Assembly: GCA_037951105.1 (NCBI GenBank)
Contig: JBAMJV010002103.1
Span: forward strand, 110,530-174,529
DNA: 64,000 nt
From: Echinarachnius parma
Taxonomy: Eukaryota; Echinodermata; Echinoidea; Clypeasteroida; Echinarachniidae
Direction: 5' to 3'
The translations under genes were made by a program, and so were the position numbers. The notes beneath the pieces are model-generated. The model was given only the letters and a program-made list of their open reading frames with translations. It was not told the DNA's origin and did no database searches. Of this stretch, positions 52,701 to 59,019 are shown piece by piece. Position 1 is the first letter of the stretch. Every line of letters starts with the position of its first letter.

Positions 52701-54942
52701 TAATCAGATCATTGGCCCTCCAAGATACATAGATGTACCAAGTTTGGTCAGAATCCGTCAATCCGTTCTTGAGATAACGCGATCACGAGCTATTTTGGCA
52801 TATATAATGAGCTCTGTGACCTTTGCCCTTTGACCTCATGACCCCAAAATCTAATCAGATCATTAGCCCCCCAAGATACATACATGACCCAAGTTTGGTG
52901 AAAATCCGTCAATCGGTTCTTGAGATAACGCGATCACGAGAACGGGACGTACGTACGTACGTACGTATGTACGTACGGACGTACGGACGGACGGACAACC
53001 CGAATACATAATGCCTCCGGCTACTTCGTTGCGGAGGCATAAAAAATCAAGAATTAAGATTTGGTGTCCCACTTACATACACGAGGAACCGGCAGGAATC
53101 ATTTTCCTGGCCAAAAATTAGGGTTTAGTACAAGTTTGATTAATTTAGTGGATTTTTTGCTTGCAACATGATCAATTTTTATGAAAAGAACATAAAATGA
53201 GCAAAAAACATGTTTCAGGATGCCCAAATGTAAGATTTTGCATTTTGGTGTCCCACTTACACGAGGAACCGAATTTTTTCCCCGTAAACCACTATATTTG
53301 GAGGTAACCCGCTGTAATTTTAGTTCAGAATATTTATTTTTTCACCATTTATATGAAACTTAGTCAATATGCAATTTTCAGAAAGTAATGTTCAACATAA
53401 AGTTGATTTACTGATTTTAGGGTCAAAATACACATGTCACAAACTGGGTTCCTTATTTATGGAATCATCCATATACAGATCTCTCTTCATATTTTCATTT
53501 TAATGAAGTTCTGCCTTTGTAATCATTCCAATCTAATCTATTAGGGCATCATTCTATCAGTATGGGTACTCTTCAAAGTGTGTGATGCATGATACAGTGT
53601 AATATATTGCATTCAAGTGATTACAAGTACTGGGCTATTGTTCCCCAGGGTAGGGATGGGAAACTGCATTCATGAATTACTGATCAATGAGCCATACGTA
53701 CATGCAGGAGTTATGGAGATGGTGTTCCCTAACAACAAGGCTACTGCCGCCATGGAAACATGACAGAATCGCTCCAATATGCCGTCTTGTAATTGATAAT
53801 AATATTAATAACTTGCATTTATATAGCGCTTAGTACAGGGTTTCTATTAAAAGAGCAAGTATTATTACCCATGGTCATCAGGTACAGTTCAAACCCACAC
53901 AATGATACTGCATACTTTCTCAACTCCCTGGGGAGCATACTAGCCATATACCTGATACAATAATAACATATTTTGTCATCGTTATTCACTTGGTTCGTTC
54001 TGTTCCATTTCAATAGCATGGTGCATGCACATACAGCAGTAAAACCTGTGTAGTGGCCATCTACAACATGTATAAAAGGAGACTAGAAAAGGGTCACTGT
54101 AGACAGGTGACCTCTACATGTATATAGACAGTAACCATATAACACCGTTATCCCCAAGGAAAGATTTAGTTTTTAATTTTAGGGGGCTACTTTTTCAATC
54201 TGATGGATATCAAAAAATATTCCCCATAATACCCTATATATGGTAATGTTAGGGACTACCTACTCATTTCAAGGGGCTTTTATGAAAATTAGGGGGCAAA
54301 GTCGCCCTCAGCCCCTGTGTATATCCTACCCTGGTTATCCCGCAGCCCTGGATGGCTTTACGTAGGGGAGGAGAGAAGCCTCCTACAGCTTCAGAGCAAA
54401 ACTTACAAATCAAAACTGATATTTCAAATTATTACGTAATGACATTTAAATTGCACAATGATGAGCATGTCATGATTGATATGTTTTGGCTCATTCAGCA
54501 TTTGAGCATGCACTATGTAATAAAACAAAAATATTTAAACTTCCATTTAATATACGTAACATTGTTGTACTTTTCAAAAGTATGCACACATCATTTTTAA
54601 TTTGAAGAAATAAGGACTAACTAGAGTACATAAAAAAATGAAGCAAACAAATAACCACAATCATCATTTTATTTAATAAACATTTGTGACTTCACAATAA
54701 TAATGACTAGTAGCTTTTGAAGAAAAGTAATAAGTGCTGACTTTGAATATAATTAAACATGATGAATCGTCTATCAGCAATTTAACGTAGAAGTTAGAAA
54801 AACAAACTAATACACTTAACTAACTAGTACAAAAAACAAAACAATTGAAGCAAGGAAAAATTTAAAAAAGAACTCACGATTTCTTGATGTCAGCATCTGA
54901 GGCTGTTTTTGCGACGTTGAGTACTCTGTAGTAGTCAGGCAT
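19681..54942 (-). CDS. DNAJB6: DNAJB6-like type II J-domain co-chaperone, 9 coding exons
   Basis: Hsp70 co-chaperone of the DNAJB2/6/8 class, which in vertebrates suppresses aggregation of misfolded polyQ and amyloid proteins (family knowledge). CDS on the minus strand = 54942-54878, 46222-46113, 45647-45594, 44160-44029, 36999-36927, 35268-35185, 32260-32204, 31475-31362 and 19780-19681: 789 nt, 262 residues, all GT-AG with consistent phase. The J domain (residues 1-70) starts [20 protein letters not shown] and has HPD at 31-33. Then come a Gly/Phe-rich region ([25 protein letters not shown]), a Ser/Thr-rich stretch ([18 protein letters not shown]) and a C-terminal block ([20 protein letters not shown]) as in DNAJB6. 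Length is close to the short vertebrate isoform b (about 241). I cannot separate DNAJB6 from DNAJB2/8 orthology; an invertebrate probably has one gene for the class. Confidence 0.93.
19880..20193. mobile_element. Palindromic MITE family P1, copy 2
   Basis: Same arms as 17384-17767; centre near 20077 (ctggttcatataatgaaccag). It lies in the last intron of the DNAJB6-like gene, 100 bp from exon 9 and next to the exon 9 copy. The right arm has lost the middle section. Confidence 0.82.
20207..20261 (-). pseudogene. Copy of DNAJB6-like last exon, possibly an alternative terminal exon
   Basis: On the minus strand the acceptor is intact (ccactcccag) with a good pyrimidine tract, and the frame from exon 8 reads [18 protein letters not shown] then TAA at 20209-20207. 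It is homologous to exon 9 ([18 protein letters not shown]) but lacks the middle and end. Because splice site and frame survive, it could make a shorter isoform; it may equally be a relic. Confidence 0.7.
20359..20434 (-). pseudogene. Second decayed copy of DNAJB6-like last exon
   Basis: On the minus strand: [20 protein letters not shown] then IDSK and TAA at 20361-20359. Clear homology to exon 9 (IFENGQETE…[10 protein letters not shown]), but the acceptor AG is gone (tcccaaatc), so it should not be spliced in. Confidence 0.8.
20531..20587. repeat. (TAA)n microsatellite
   Basis: About 57 bp of taa/ata units with a few interruptions. Confidence 0.9.
20690..21290. repeat. Degenerate tandem repeat, including a near-perfect 97-bp duplication
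   Basis: Units built on ttctcaagtagcctaccccc, caccaccctaacac and ttcacactttctcttc recur every 100-180 bp. Within it, about 21022-21118 and 21119-21215 are two near-identical units. Degenerate traces continue to about 21650. Confidence 0.75.
20916..20994. mobile_element. 80-bp TTAA-bounded element T4, copy 2 (reverse orientation)
   Basis: 79 bp, TTAA to TTAA; ttaacccattgactacggga … tctcgtagtgaacgggttaa with the core gtacaaagtctatgg. Confidence 0.85.
21680..21862. mobile_element. TA-flanked fold-back MITE (CCGTATTTGC ends)
   Basis: TA on both sides; ends CCGTATTTGCTGGTGTATTA and the inverted caccggcaaatacgg. Internal repeats of gggtgcggttaatacac and gtattaaccgca make it fold several ways. Tc1/mariner-type target site. 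Confidence 0.8.
22637..23370. mobile_element. TTAA-flanked element T2, longest copy
   Basis: TTAA at 22633-22636 and 23371-23374; ends AGGGTACCGCCGGGCATGAT and ctgcctggtggtaccct. The interior has a CpG-rich section (22780-23060) absent from the shorter copies at 10749 and 26955. Confidence 0.72.
23880..24130. mobile_element. MITE with GTGACCGGCTATAGCAAAAC ends, copy 1
   Basis: Ends GTGACCGGCTATAGCAAAAC and gttttgctatagccggtcac, inner match cacttgtcggtaa / ttaccgacaagtg. Other copies: 35717-36040, a shorter relative at 36446-36584, and one end at about 45715-45845. Confidence 0.82.
25566..25787. mobile_element. MITE with TGATGACA ends and GTACCCCGGGGTAC core
   Basis: Ends TGATGACACACGCAGTACCC and the inverted counterpart (ccggggtaccgtttatgtca), inserted in the minisatellite array. 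The 14-bp palindrome gtaccccggggtac occurs twice at the left end, and once with a change at the right. Confidence 0.65.
26750..26768. repeat. Poly(G) tract
   Basis: A run of about 19 G. Comparable poly(C/G) runs lie at 1730-1747, 5316-5338, 6389-6410, 27522-27543, 33437-33473, 37379-37403, 58855-58881 and 63479-63503; they are a feature of this genome and are likely unreliable in length. Confidence 0.9.
26955..27345. mobile_element. TTAA-flanked element T2, copy 3
   Basis: TTAA at 26951-26954 and 27346-27349; ends AGGCGACCACCAGGCAAAGA and gtgtggtggtaccct. Highly similar to 10749-11183 over its length. Confidence 0.75.
27569..27830. mobile_element. MITE with GGGGTGTTTTACAAAG ends
   Basis: Inverted ends ggggtgttttacaaagat / atctttgtgaaacacccc and inner inverted copies of ggctttccataatttttaag. 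Same family as 4103-4919 but without the inserted element. Confidence 0.7.
28620..29560. repeat. Four-unit tandem repeat, unit about 245 bp
   Basis: Units start near 28620, 28870, 29165 and 29405 (gtttccatatttcctttcag…). Each contains atgacaacgtaaatgacatg, ttcaacatgaatggttca and tataatgaat…atctagca. In the second to third unit a 23-bp subrepeat (tagatctagcaaactataat…) is expanded about four times at 29050-29150. Confidence 0.85.
29606..29750. repeat. Dispersed SINE-like repeat, copy 1
   Basis: gcatttatag…gaggcgcgttattatt…ccttggtcg…acagttaaaacctgcacaat…ccatttcaactccctgggga. Similar copies at 42928-43060 and 53814-53945 (there starting catttatatagcgctt). No RNA polymerase III boxes identified with confidence. 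Confidence 0.55.
30615..31138. mobile_element. TTAA-flanked element T1, copy 2
   Basis: TTAA on both sides (30611-30614, 31139-31142). The interior matches 4157-4710 (ctaaaaccaatgcgttttta, gagagcaccctcttgag). It ends 220 bp from DNAJB6-like exon 8. Confidence 0.75.
31362..31475 (-). CDS. DNAJB6: DNAJB6-like exon 8, Ser/Thr-rich
   Basis: Acceptor ttgccag, donor gtaaga. [20 protein letters not shown] then [18 protein letters not shown]. Matches SISTSTKMVNGRKITTKR of DNAJB6; the Ser/Thr tract is the chaperone-active part in that family. Confidence 0.92.
32204..32260 (-). CDS. DNAJB6: DNAJB6-like exon 7
   Basis: Acceptor gtgcag, donor gtgagt. [19 protein letters not shown] resembles the FSSFDTGFTSFGS segment of DNAJB6. 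Confidence 0.88.
32974..33053. mobile_element. 80-bp TTAA-bounded element T4, copy 3
   Basis: ttaacccgttcactacgaga … gtagtcaatgggttaa, 80 bp, same core. Confidence 0.85.
34660..34896. mobile_element. MITE with GGGCCCATATTCATAAAA ends
   Basis: Left end gggcccatattcataaaagc, right end ggttttatgaatacgggacc. Similar in type to the GGCCCGGATTCACAAAG element at 3283-3604, suggesting a wider family. Confidence 0.6.
35012..35180. repeat. Three-unit tandem repeat abutting DNAJB6-like exon 6 donor
   Basis: Three units of 55-65 bp ('caaggggtttcttgctatta…cggcaacctcacatccagca'). The last unit ends within five bases of the GT of the exon 6 donor (35184-35183), so the intron starts with the array. Confidence 0.8.
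35185..35268 (-). CDS. DNAJB6: DNAJB6-like exon 6
   Basis: Acceptor cactcag, donor gtaagg. [20 protein letters not shown] then WSIFPRNG. Not recognisable by itself; both flanking phases match (GG+C and GG+T). The intron side of its donor is a tandem repeat. Confidence 0.75.
35717..36040. mobile_element. MITE with GTGACCGGCTATAGCAAA ends, copy 2
   Basis: Same ends and interior as 23880-24130, with the 80-bp T4 element inserted at 35899-35978. Confidence 0.82.
35899..35978. mobile_element. 80-bp TTAA-bounded element T4, copy 4, nested in a MITE
   Basis: ttaacccgttccctacaagt … cccgtggtcaagcggttaa. It lies inside the GTGACCGG MITE 35717-36040; the other full copy of that MITE (23880-24130) lacks it, showing directly that the 80-bp unit moves. 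Confidence 0.85.
36446..36584. mobile_element. Short relative of the GTGACCGG MITE
   Basis: ctgaccagctatatcaaaac … gggttttgatgtagccgggt, inner match cacttgtcggtaa / caacaagtag. Diverged and shorter. Confidence 0.6.
36927..36999 (-). CDS. DNAJB6: DNAJB6-like exon 5
   Basis: Acceptor ttttag, donor gtaagc. [20 protein letters not shown] then IPSFG. Less conserved; supported by splice sites, phase and Phe/Ser composition. Confidence 0.85.
37018..37318. repeat. Five-unit tandem repeat, unit about 60 bp
   Basis: ttattttgtttattaacaca … ttgaataaaaacattcaaat … repeated about five times, starting 15 bp upstream of the acceptor of DNAJB6-like exon 5. Confidence 0.88.
37773..40144. mobile_element. 2.4-kb fold-back element, arms about 1 kb
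   Basis: Ends GGGTCATTCCATGTCAAATC and gatttgacatggaatgaccc, flanked by CTAC at 37769-37772 and 40145-40148. The arms (about 37.78-38.83 and 39.09-40.14 kb) are nearly identical in inverted orientation; a loop of about 250 bp (38.83-39.09 kb) still shows partial pairing. Open frames in the arms are mirrored and have no recognisable product. The ends resemble those of the four GT(N7)TTACA elements. Confidence 0.88.
40297..40550. repeat. Dispersed 'GGGCAAGTAAAA' repeat R1, best-preserved copy
   Basis: Bounded by cagggctcgacactggcac and aaaaagttagtgtggaggct. Inside are units of acttgcccgatcgggcaagt type palindromes followed by aaaatt. Fragmentary copies at 440-740, 870-975, 1030-1130, 1308-1575, 5040-5225, 6225-6440, 10345-10415, 12370-12480, 35350-35560, 40165-40290, 40580-40700, 43735-43965, 45850-45963 and 58950-59910 (split). 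The most frequent repeat in the window. Confidence 0.75.
41053..43108. mobile_element. TTAA-flanked element T3 carrying a nested insertion
   Basis: TTAA at 41049-41052 and 43109-43112; ends agggatccagtaactttgtt / acaatgttactagatccct. Left and right parts match the uninterrupted copy at 9924-10301; between them lie element A (41080-42674) and a SINE-like repeat (42928-43060). Confidence 0.75.
41080..42674. mobile_element. Element A: GGGCAATTCC-end transposon with repeated TAACACCGGGAC
   Basis: Left end GGGCAATTCCACGATAACAC; the right end (ttatcgtggaat) is its inverted, slightly eroded counterpart. The motif GTCCCGGTGTTACAG or its complement occurs ten times, including at the left end itself (about 41094, 41274, 41472, 41486, 41699, 41905, 42104, 42118, 42138, 42304). 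A 200-230 bp tandem unit is repeated about three times at 41318-41960. No transposase frame. Confidence 0.82.
44029..44160 (-). CDS. DNAJB6: DNAJB6-like exon 4, Gly/Phe region
   Basis: Acceptor ttcacag, donor gtgagt. [20 protein letters not shown] then [20 protein letters not shown] and FFG. Matches the DNAJB6 pattern FRNPDDVFREFFGGRDPF. Confidence 0.94.
44228..44392. repeat. Dispersed 'tagtggccacctgtctata' repeat
   Basis: gtcaaacccgtcttagtggc … ctatacacaggtttaactgt, with inverted ends and internal repeats of ggccacctgt. Fragments of the same family at 1600-1650, 2085-2120, 19475-19562, 45220-45280 and 54030-54140. Confidence 0.65.
44661..45190. mobile_element. TA-flanked element with CAGGGTGGCCCAAAA ends
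   Basis: TA on both sides; ends CAGGGTGGCCCAAAAAAAAC and ttttttttgggccaccctg, with inverted inner match cgataccaagaacag / ctgttcttggtatcg. These are typical Tc1/mariner-type ends. The GC-richer interior (44800-45060) does not show a transposase I can recognise; 530 bp, non-autonomous. Confidence 0.82.
45594..45647 (-). CDS. DNAJB6: DNAJB6-like exon 3
   Basis: 54 nt; acceptor ctgcag, donor gtaagg. [19 protein letters not shown] closes the J domain (helix IV, YDRYG motif). Confidence 0.94.
46113..46222 (-). CDS. DNAJB6: DNAJB6-like exon 2, HPD motif
   Basis: Acceptor cttgcag, donor gtaagg. [20 protein letters not shown] then [19 protein letters not shown] is the loop that stimulates Hsp70 ATPase. 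Confidence 0.95.
48118..49610. repeat. 1.5-kb palindrome inside the array element
   Basis: Arms 48118-48763 and about 48967-49610 are near-perfect inverted copies (e.g. ggggcaacgaatccattcac / gtgaatggattcgttgcccc type match, with one arm base differing), loop about 200 bp. Contains the repeated phrase ccatcttggattt. Function unknown. Confidence 0.85.
49611..51623. mobile_element. Element B: GGGCAATTCC-end transposon with repeated GTCACGGCGTTAC
   Basis: Perfect 18-bp inverted ends GGGCAATTCCAAGCAAAC / GTTTGCTTGGAATTGCCC, flanked by TTTA on both sides. The motif GTCACGGYGTTACAG or complement occurs about seven times (near 49970, 50137, 50156, 51208, 51223, 51419, and next to the right end at 51598). 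Contains its own aggtcaaaggtca stretches (50485, 50750, 50890). No transposase frame seen. Confidence 0.88.
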
Positions 54943-54994
54943 CTTGGTATGTCAGGAAATGGTTAAATTCAGAGGTATAATCCACAAAGACAAC
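54878..54994 (-). CDS. DNAJB6: DNAJB6-like exon 1 (coding), start codon at 54942-54940, plus 5' UTR part
   Basis: Coding 54942-54878: [21 protein letters not shown] and two bases; donor gtgagt. Upstream of the ATG, 52 bases of 5' UTR lead to a likely acceptor (tttccag, exon starting at 54994), implying a further non-coding first exon upstream, as in vertebrate DNAJB6. A transposon end lies only 22 bp beyond that acceptor. Confidence 0.88.
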
Positions 54995-55016
54995 CTGGAA
55001 ATTGGAAAATACATAT

Positions 55017-58000
55017 GGGCAATTCCGTATGAGAGAAGGCAAAAACACCACATCTCAAAGTTGAGCAATCTTCCCTAAATCAAACTGTTATCAATAGAGG
55101 AAAACTCGAATTTTAGGGAAACTGAAAACCGTTTGTATATAGCTCGATTGGTTTTTCAAATATTTCTGCTTGAATTGAACAGAAATTTATGACCTTTTAT
55201 TCATAAATCAGCTTCATTTTGTGAAAATAAAGTGAATCTTTTAATTCAATGACTGTATCTGCTCATTTTCTCATATTTTCCATACGATGTTGTAACAATC
55301 ACAAATTGTAAAGCATGGGCAGTAACTTCATTGCATATTTTTTTGAGAATTTTTTTAAATCTATGCACATTTGATCGTAATTCCGTTACGATAAAACGTT
55401 TTAAGTTTTTCTCAATATCTTATTACTTGTTCTTTAGTCATGTCATTGTGAATTCTCTTCCTTCACCATAGTCCTAAGAACTTCCAACATAATTTTCTGA
55501 AATAATGTCACTACTTTTTCCAAAAATGGCGTAACAGTATTAGTAATTCCGTTACGTAACGGAATTACATGCACATGGTTTGTAAGGTATTGAATGATAT
55601 TGCTGAAAATAACATTTTTTCTTGTTCTGAATGTAGAAATACCCTTTAAATAGCATGAACTGTAGCCATGTAGACAATAAGTCATTATACATACATGTAC
55701 TGTACAATGTTGCTTTATGTGACTCATTACCTCACATGCTTCATATTGCATCAATGGTGATTTAACTAAATTGATACACGATAGATAATTACTCTAATTT
55801 CTCCATGAACATAATAGAGATGATAATGTTCTATCATTAAATTGGTTTCCAGCAAGACCCACTTGACTGAAATTATGAAAATGCAGCAGATTCATGTTTG
55901 TACTTTAGAAAGGGAAAAATGAAAACAATAACAAAAATTTAAAAATATCTAGTAATTAGCATTTATTTTCTAACATTAATTTACATTGATGTATTTTAAG
56001 ATATAAATCATACCTTCAACTTTCAAGGAGATTTAATATTAATAATTTTGTATGTAGATTTGAATATCATTGATCAGTTAAGGGCTCATAACTCACCATT
56101 AATTATGTAAATTTGTATTAAACTGAAGCATATAAAATCAAACATAAATACAGAATATAGGCTTCAAGATATTCAAAACTATACATAATACAGGCTAAGA
56201 TATGTTTTATTCATTATCATAAAGTCAGAATTCATTGAGTGTTCAGTGTGCTTCTGTATGCAGATCAAAGAAGATGTACAAAGTATTTGCATTTTCAAAT
56301 GGGAATTCCTAAAGGTGTCTTTCATTTTTTGCAATTCGATTTTTATATTTTACATGCCAACTTTTTGTATTTGGATCATACATGTACATGTTTATATCCG
56401 TACATGTATTTCATGAAATGAATGAAAACGCATTCTAAATTGATTTGAGAGTAAATTAAGATCACTTTAGGATGAATTTTTAAAAGAATAATTTTAGAAT
56501 ATAACAAGAGTTTATATCTCAATTTGTTTGTAATTCTGTTACACACACACATAAATTCAGGATTTGTTCTGGTCCGTATGTAAGAGTTTAACAATTCATA
56601 CATTGTTTAACAATGCATACAAATTAACAATGCATACAAATTATTTCCTATAGACTGTACGCAGAAAAATGTAACCAAGAAATTGCATTTTCATGGGTGG
56701 ATTCATGGGTGGATTTCACAAGCGTAATTCCGTTACAGTGACATTCGTTTGTCTAAAAGGTAATTTCAGAGGTTAAAATAGAACATTTCTGGAAAAAAGA
56801 TGTACCAAATTCAAGTTTGTAACTTAAATGATAAGTTTTTATTACCAATGAAGAATTTTTTGTGGTAGCTTTTGCAGAAAATCATTACAAAGTTAGTGTT
56901 GAATAAAAGACCCCTTTCCGTTATGATTGTATTTTGGTCTCCTGACGCTACAGTGTTATAGATTTGTACCTCTAGTACCCCTGCCAGTTATTAAAGTAAG
57001 TTGTAAAAACTGTGGAAGTGAAAGGAATTTTAAATATGATTAAGAAAACAGAGCTAAAAATCACTTATATGTCATTCTGTAACAGTGGAATTGCCCATTC
57101 ACAATGCATTTCCATTCACACAGATTTCCAATATTCAGGAAGTTTACAAGGCTTTATAGCATTGAAAGTTGAATTATTTGACCTGTTTGTGATTTTAAAT
57201 TGTTTAAATGTTTCTTGATATTGATGATGTGTAGTTATTTAGCATGTCACATAATGTAGGTGCTTTTTTTTTTTTTTTACTTTGGGTTTTTTCACAATTT
57301 AACCATTTTTCATGAAGTAAAGGAAAAATTAAAAAATGTTGCTATTTTTTACTTCAAATATGGTTATTATTGTCAAATTATTGATTTTTGAAAAGTATTG
57401 AAGCTAAAATGTGAATTTGTTGTTGTTCATGTACCGATTTGTGGAAAAGTTGATCCCACTGCTCAAGTTGTGTAATTCCGTTACACACTTTAGTGGACAT
57501 AGTTTCTAGGATTTTTCTTTCATTTAATTGATGCAATCCTTTTTAATTTCTTGCCTAGTAATATGAAGCTGAAAATAAACCGAAATAAAGCTGGAGTTTA
57601 GCAATATTTTTTTCAAATTTAATTCTTATTTGTATTTTGGCCATATTTTCATTTATTTTACACATAACAAGTTCAAAAATTGCTTTACAGATATGTCAAA
57701 TTATGGTTTATATTCAAGTGCTAGATAGCCTTGATGTTTGTATTAGCATGTAAGAAAAGTTGAGTGCAAAATAATTGAGTTTTCCTTGTAACTTTCAGAG
57801 ATGTAATTCCGTTACAAATTTGTGTAATTCCGTTACAGTGGTCTTTTTTCAAAAAAGTGAATTTGTGAACTTATCATTGTGTTGTTTATGCACGTACTTT
57901 TTCCAAAATGAAGTTGACTTTATCAAGATAGAAAACATACATAAAATCAGTTTCAAAGTGTCTTATATTTCAGAGAAACTCAACGCAAACTTGTAGCAAA

Positions 58001-58226
58001 AAAAAAACTCCATTCTCCGGTAATTCCGTTACGGTCACACATATTGGTCTAGTGTGCAACAACACATGGAAGATATAAAACCATTTCCCTATCATGTTGT
58101 AGCCTGGTTACCCGTGCAACTTATATAAGTATCAAAATTTACTTAAGTCATGAGAATATTGCGCAGGGAATGAAATAATGAGCAAAAAACGTCTCTGAAT
58201 GTAATTCCGTTATGGTGGAATTGCCC
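55017..58226. mobile_element. Element C: GGGCAATTCC-end transposon with repeated GTAATTCCGTTAC
   Basis: Ends GGGCAATTCCGTATGAG and gttatggtggaattgccc, flanked by ATAT on both sides (55013-55016, 58227-58230). The motif GTAATTCCGTTACAG or close variants occurs about ten times (55377, 55541 and its complement 55554, 56528, 56724, 57473, 57801, 57823, 58019, 58200). AT-rich between. No transposase frame. Its left end lies 22 bp from the acceptor of the DNAJB6-like start-codon exon. Confidence 0.87.
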
Positions 58227-58746
58227 ATATAAGCAAAGAGGTAAAAATAACTGACTTCATTCAGTCATTGGAAAAAATATACAGGACTGTTAACTTGATA
58301 ATATTAGAAATGGATTTGATATCATTTGTTTTTGCTACACCCTGCCCCTGGCTGCCAATGATCTACATGTACATGTACATGAAGAGTGTGGGGCTAACCT
58401 GTTTTGTGTTGGACTAACTTTGACATTTGATACCTAATACTCCTCTTGCAGGAATGAGTTTTTCTTTAGCCTTAATTTAAATTTTTTTTTTTAACATGCA
58501 TGATTTAATAACATCGTCATTCGATCCAATATTTGAAGAAACTTTGATGGCGTGACCCTTTTCATGATGGCTGATGTTTAATACTTCCAATAACTCATGG
58601 TTTAACATTGATAGATGGAAATGGAATCCCCTTCCCCATTCAAGGTTCATCTTCTTCCTCCGCTCTTTCGACGATCAGCGCGGCGAATCCCCCACACCAT
58701 TCTTGCAGTTAGATCAGTTAACAGGGCAGCATGGGAGACATGTAAT

Positions 58747-58826
58747 TTAACCCGTTGCCTTCGAGATTCTGAAATCTCCATAGACTTTGTACACAGCCCA
58801 CTCGGTTCCCGTAGGCAAGGGCTTAA
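58747..58826. mobile_element. 80-bp TTAA-bounded element T4, copy 5
   Basis: ttaacccgttgccttcgaga … ttcccgtaggcaagggcttaa, 80 bp. Confidence 0.83.
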
Positions 58827-59019
58827 AGAGGAACCTTATCTCTACGTGTGCATGCCCCCCCCCCCTCCCCCCCCCCCCCCCTCCCTGTATGAATGAGAGA
58901 ACCTAGTCCCATGGGTGCACACCATTGACAAATCTATTATGGTTCAATGGTATCAGTGCTCGAGACTAACACTTGCCAAGGGCAAGTAAAAATTGATGTC
59001 AGGCAAGTACAATTTTAAC

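Larger units (their letters stand above)
47720..53043. repeat. Tandem-array element with 'TGACCTTTGACCT' units and terminal hairpin
   Basis: Left boundary near ctagatggatcttcgactgc … atgcctccgcc; right boundary (ACGT/GGAC)n then hairpin atgcctccggc … gcggaggcat. Units of about 150 bp (ctgtgacctttgacctttga … catgaccccaaaatctaatc … acatacatgtaccaagtttg … ttgagataacgcgatcacga) occur twice at 47.88-48.09 kb and about eight times at 51.64-52.93 kb. A four-unit higher-order period of about 618 bp is visible (51789 against 52407). Confidence 0.85.
46947..53470. mobile_element. Element D: GGGTAATTCC-end transposon with nested elements
   Basis: Ends GGGTAATTCCATAAATTAAG and the inverted cttatttatggaatcatcc, each flanked by ATAT (46943-46946, 53471-53474). 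Own interior is left at 46.95-47.72 and 53.04-53.47 kb and carries the motif ggttcctcgtgtaag / gtgtcccacttacac (about 47352, 53067, 53252). The rest is filled by the DR1-array element, a palindrome and element B. Confidence 0.78.

Noticed and set aside
51640-52930. Regularly spaced repeats that might suggest a CRISPR array
   Set aside because: Eukaryotic context; the whole 150-bp unit is repeated with no unique spacers of constant length.
58615-58896. 93-codon open frame
   Set aside because: It runs through the 80-bp T4 element and a poly(C) tract, so it is not a gene.
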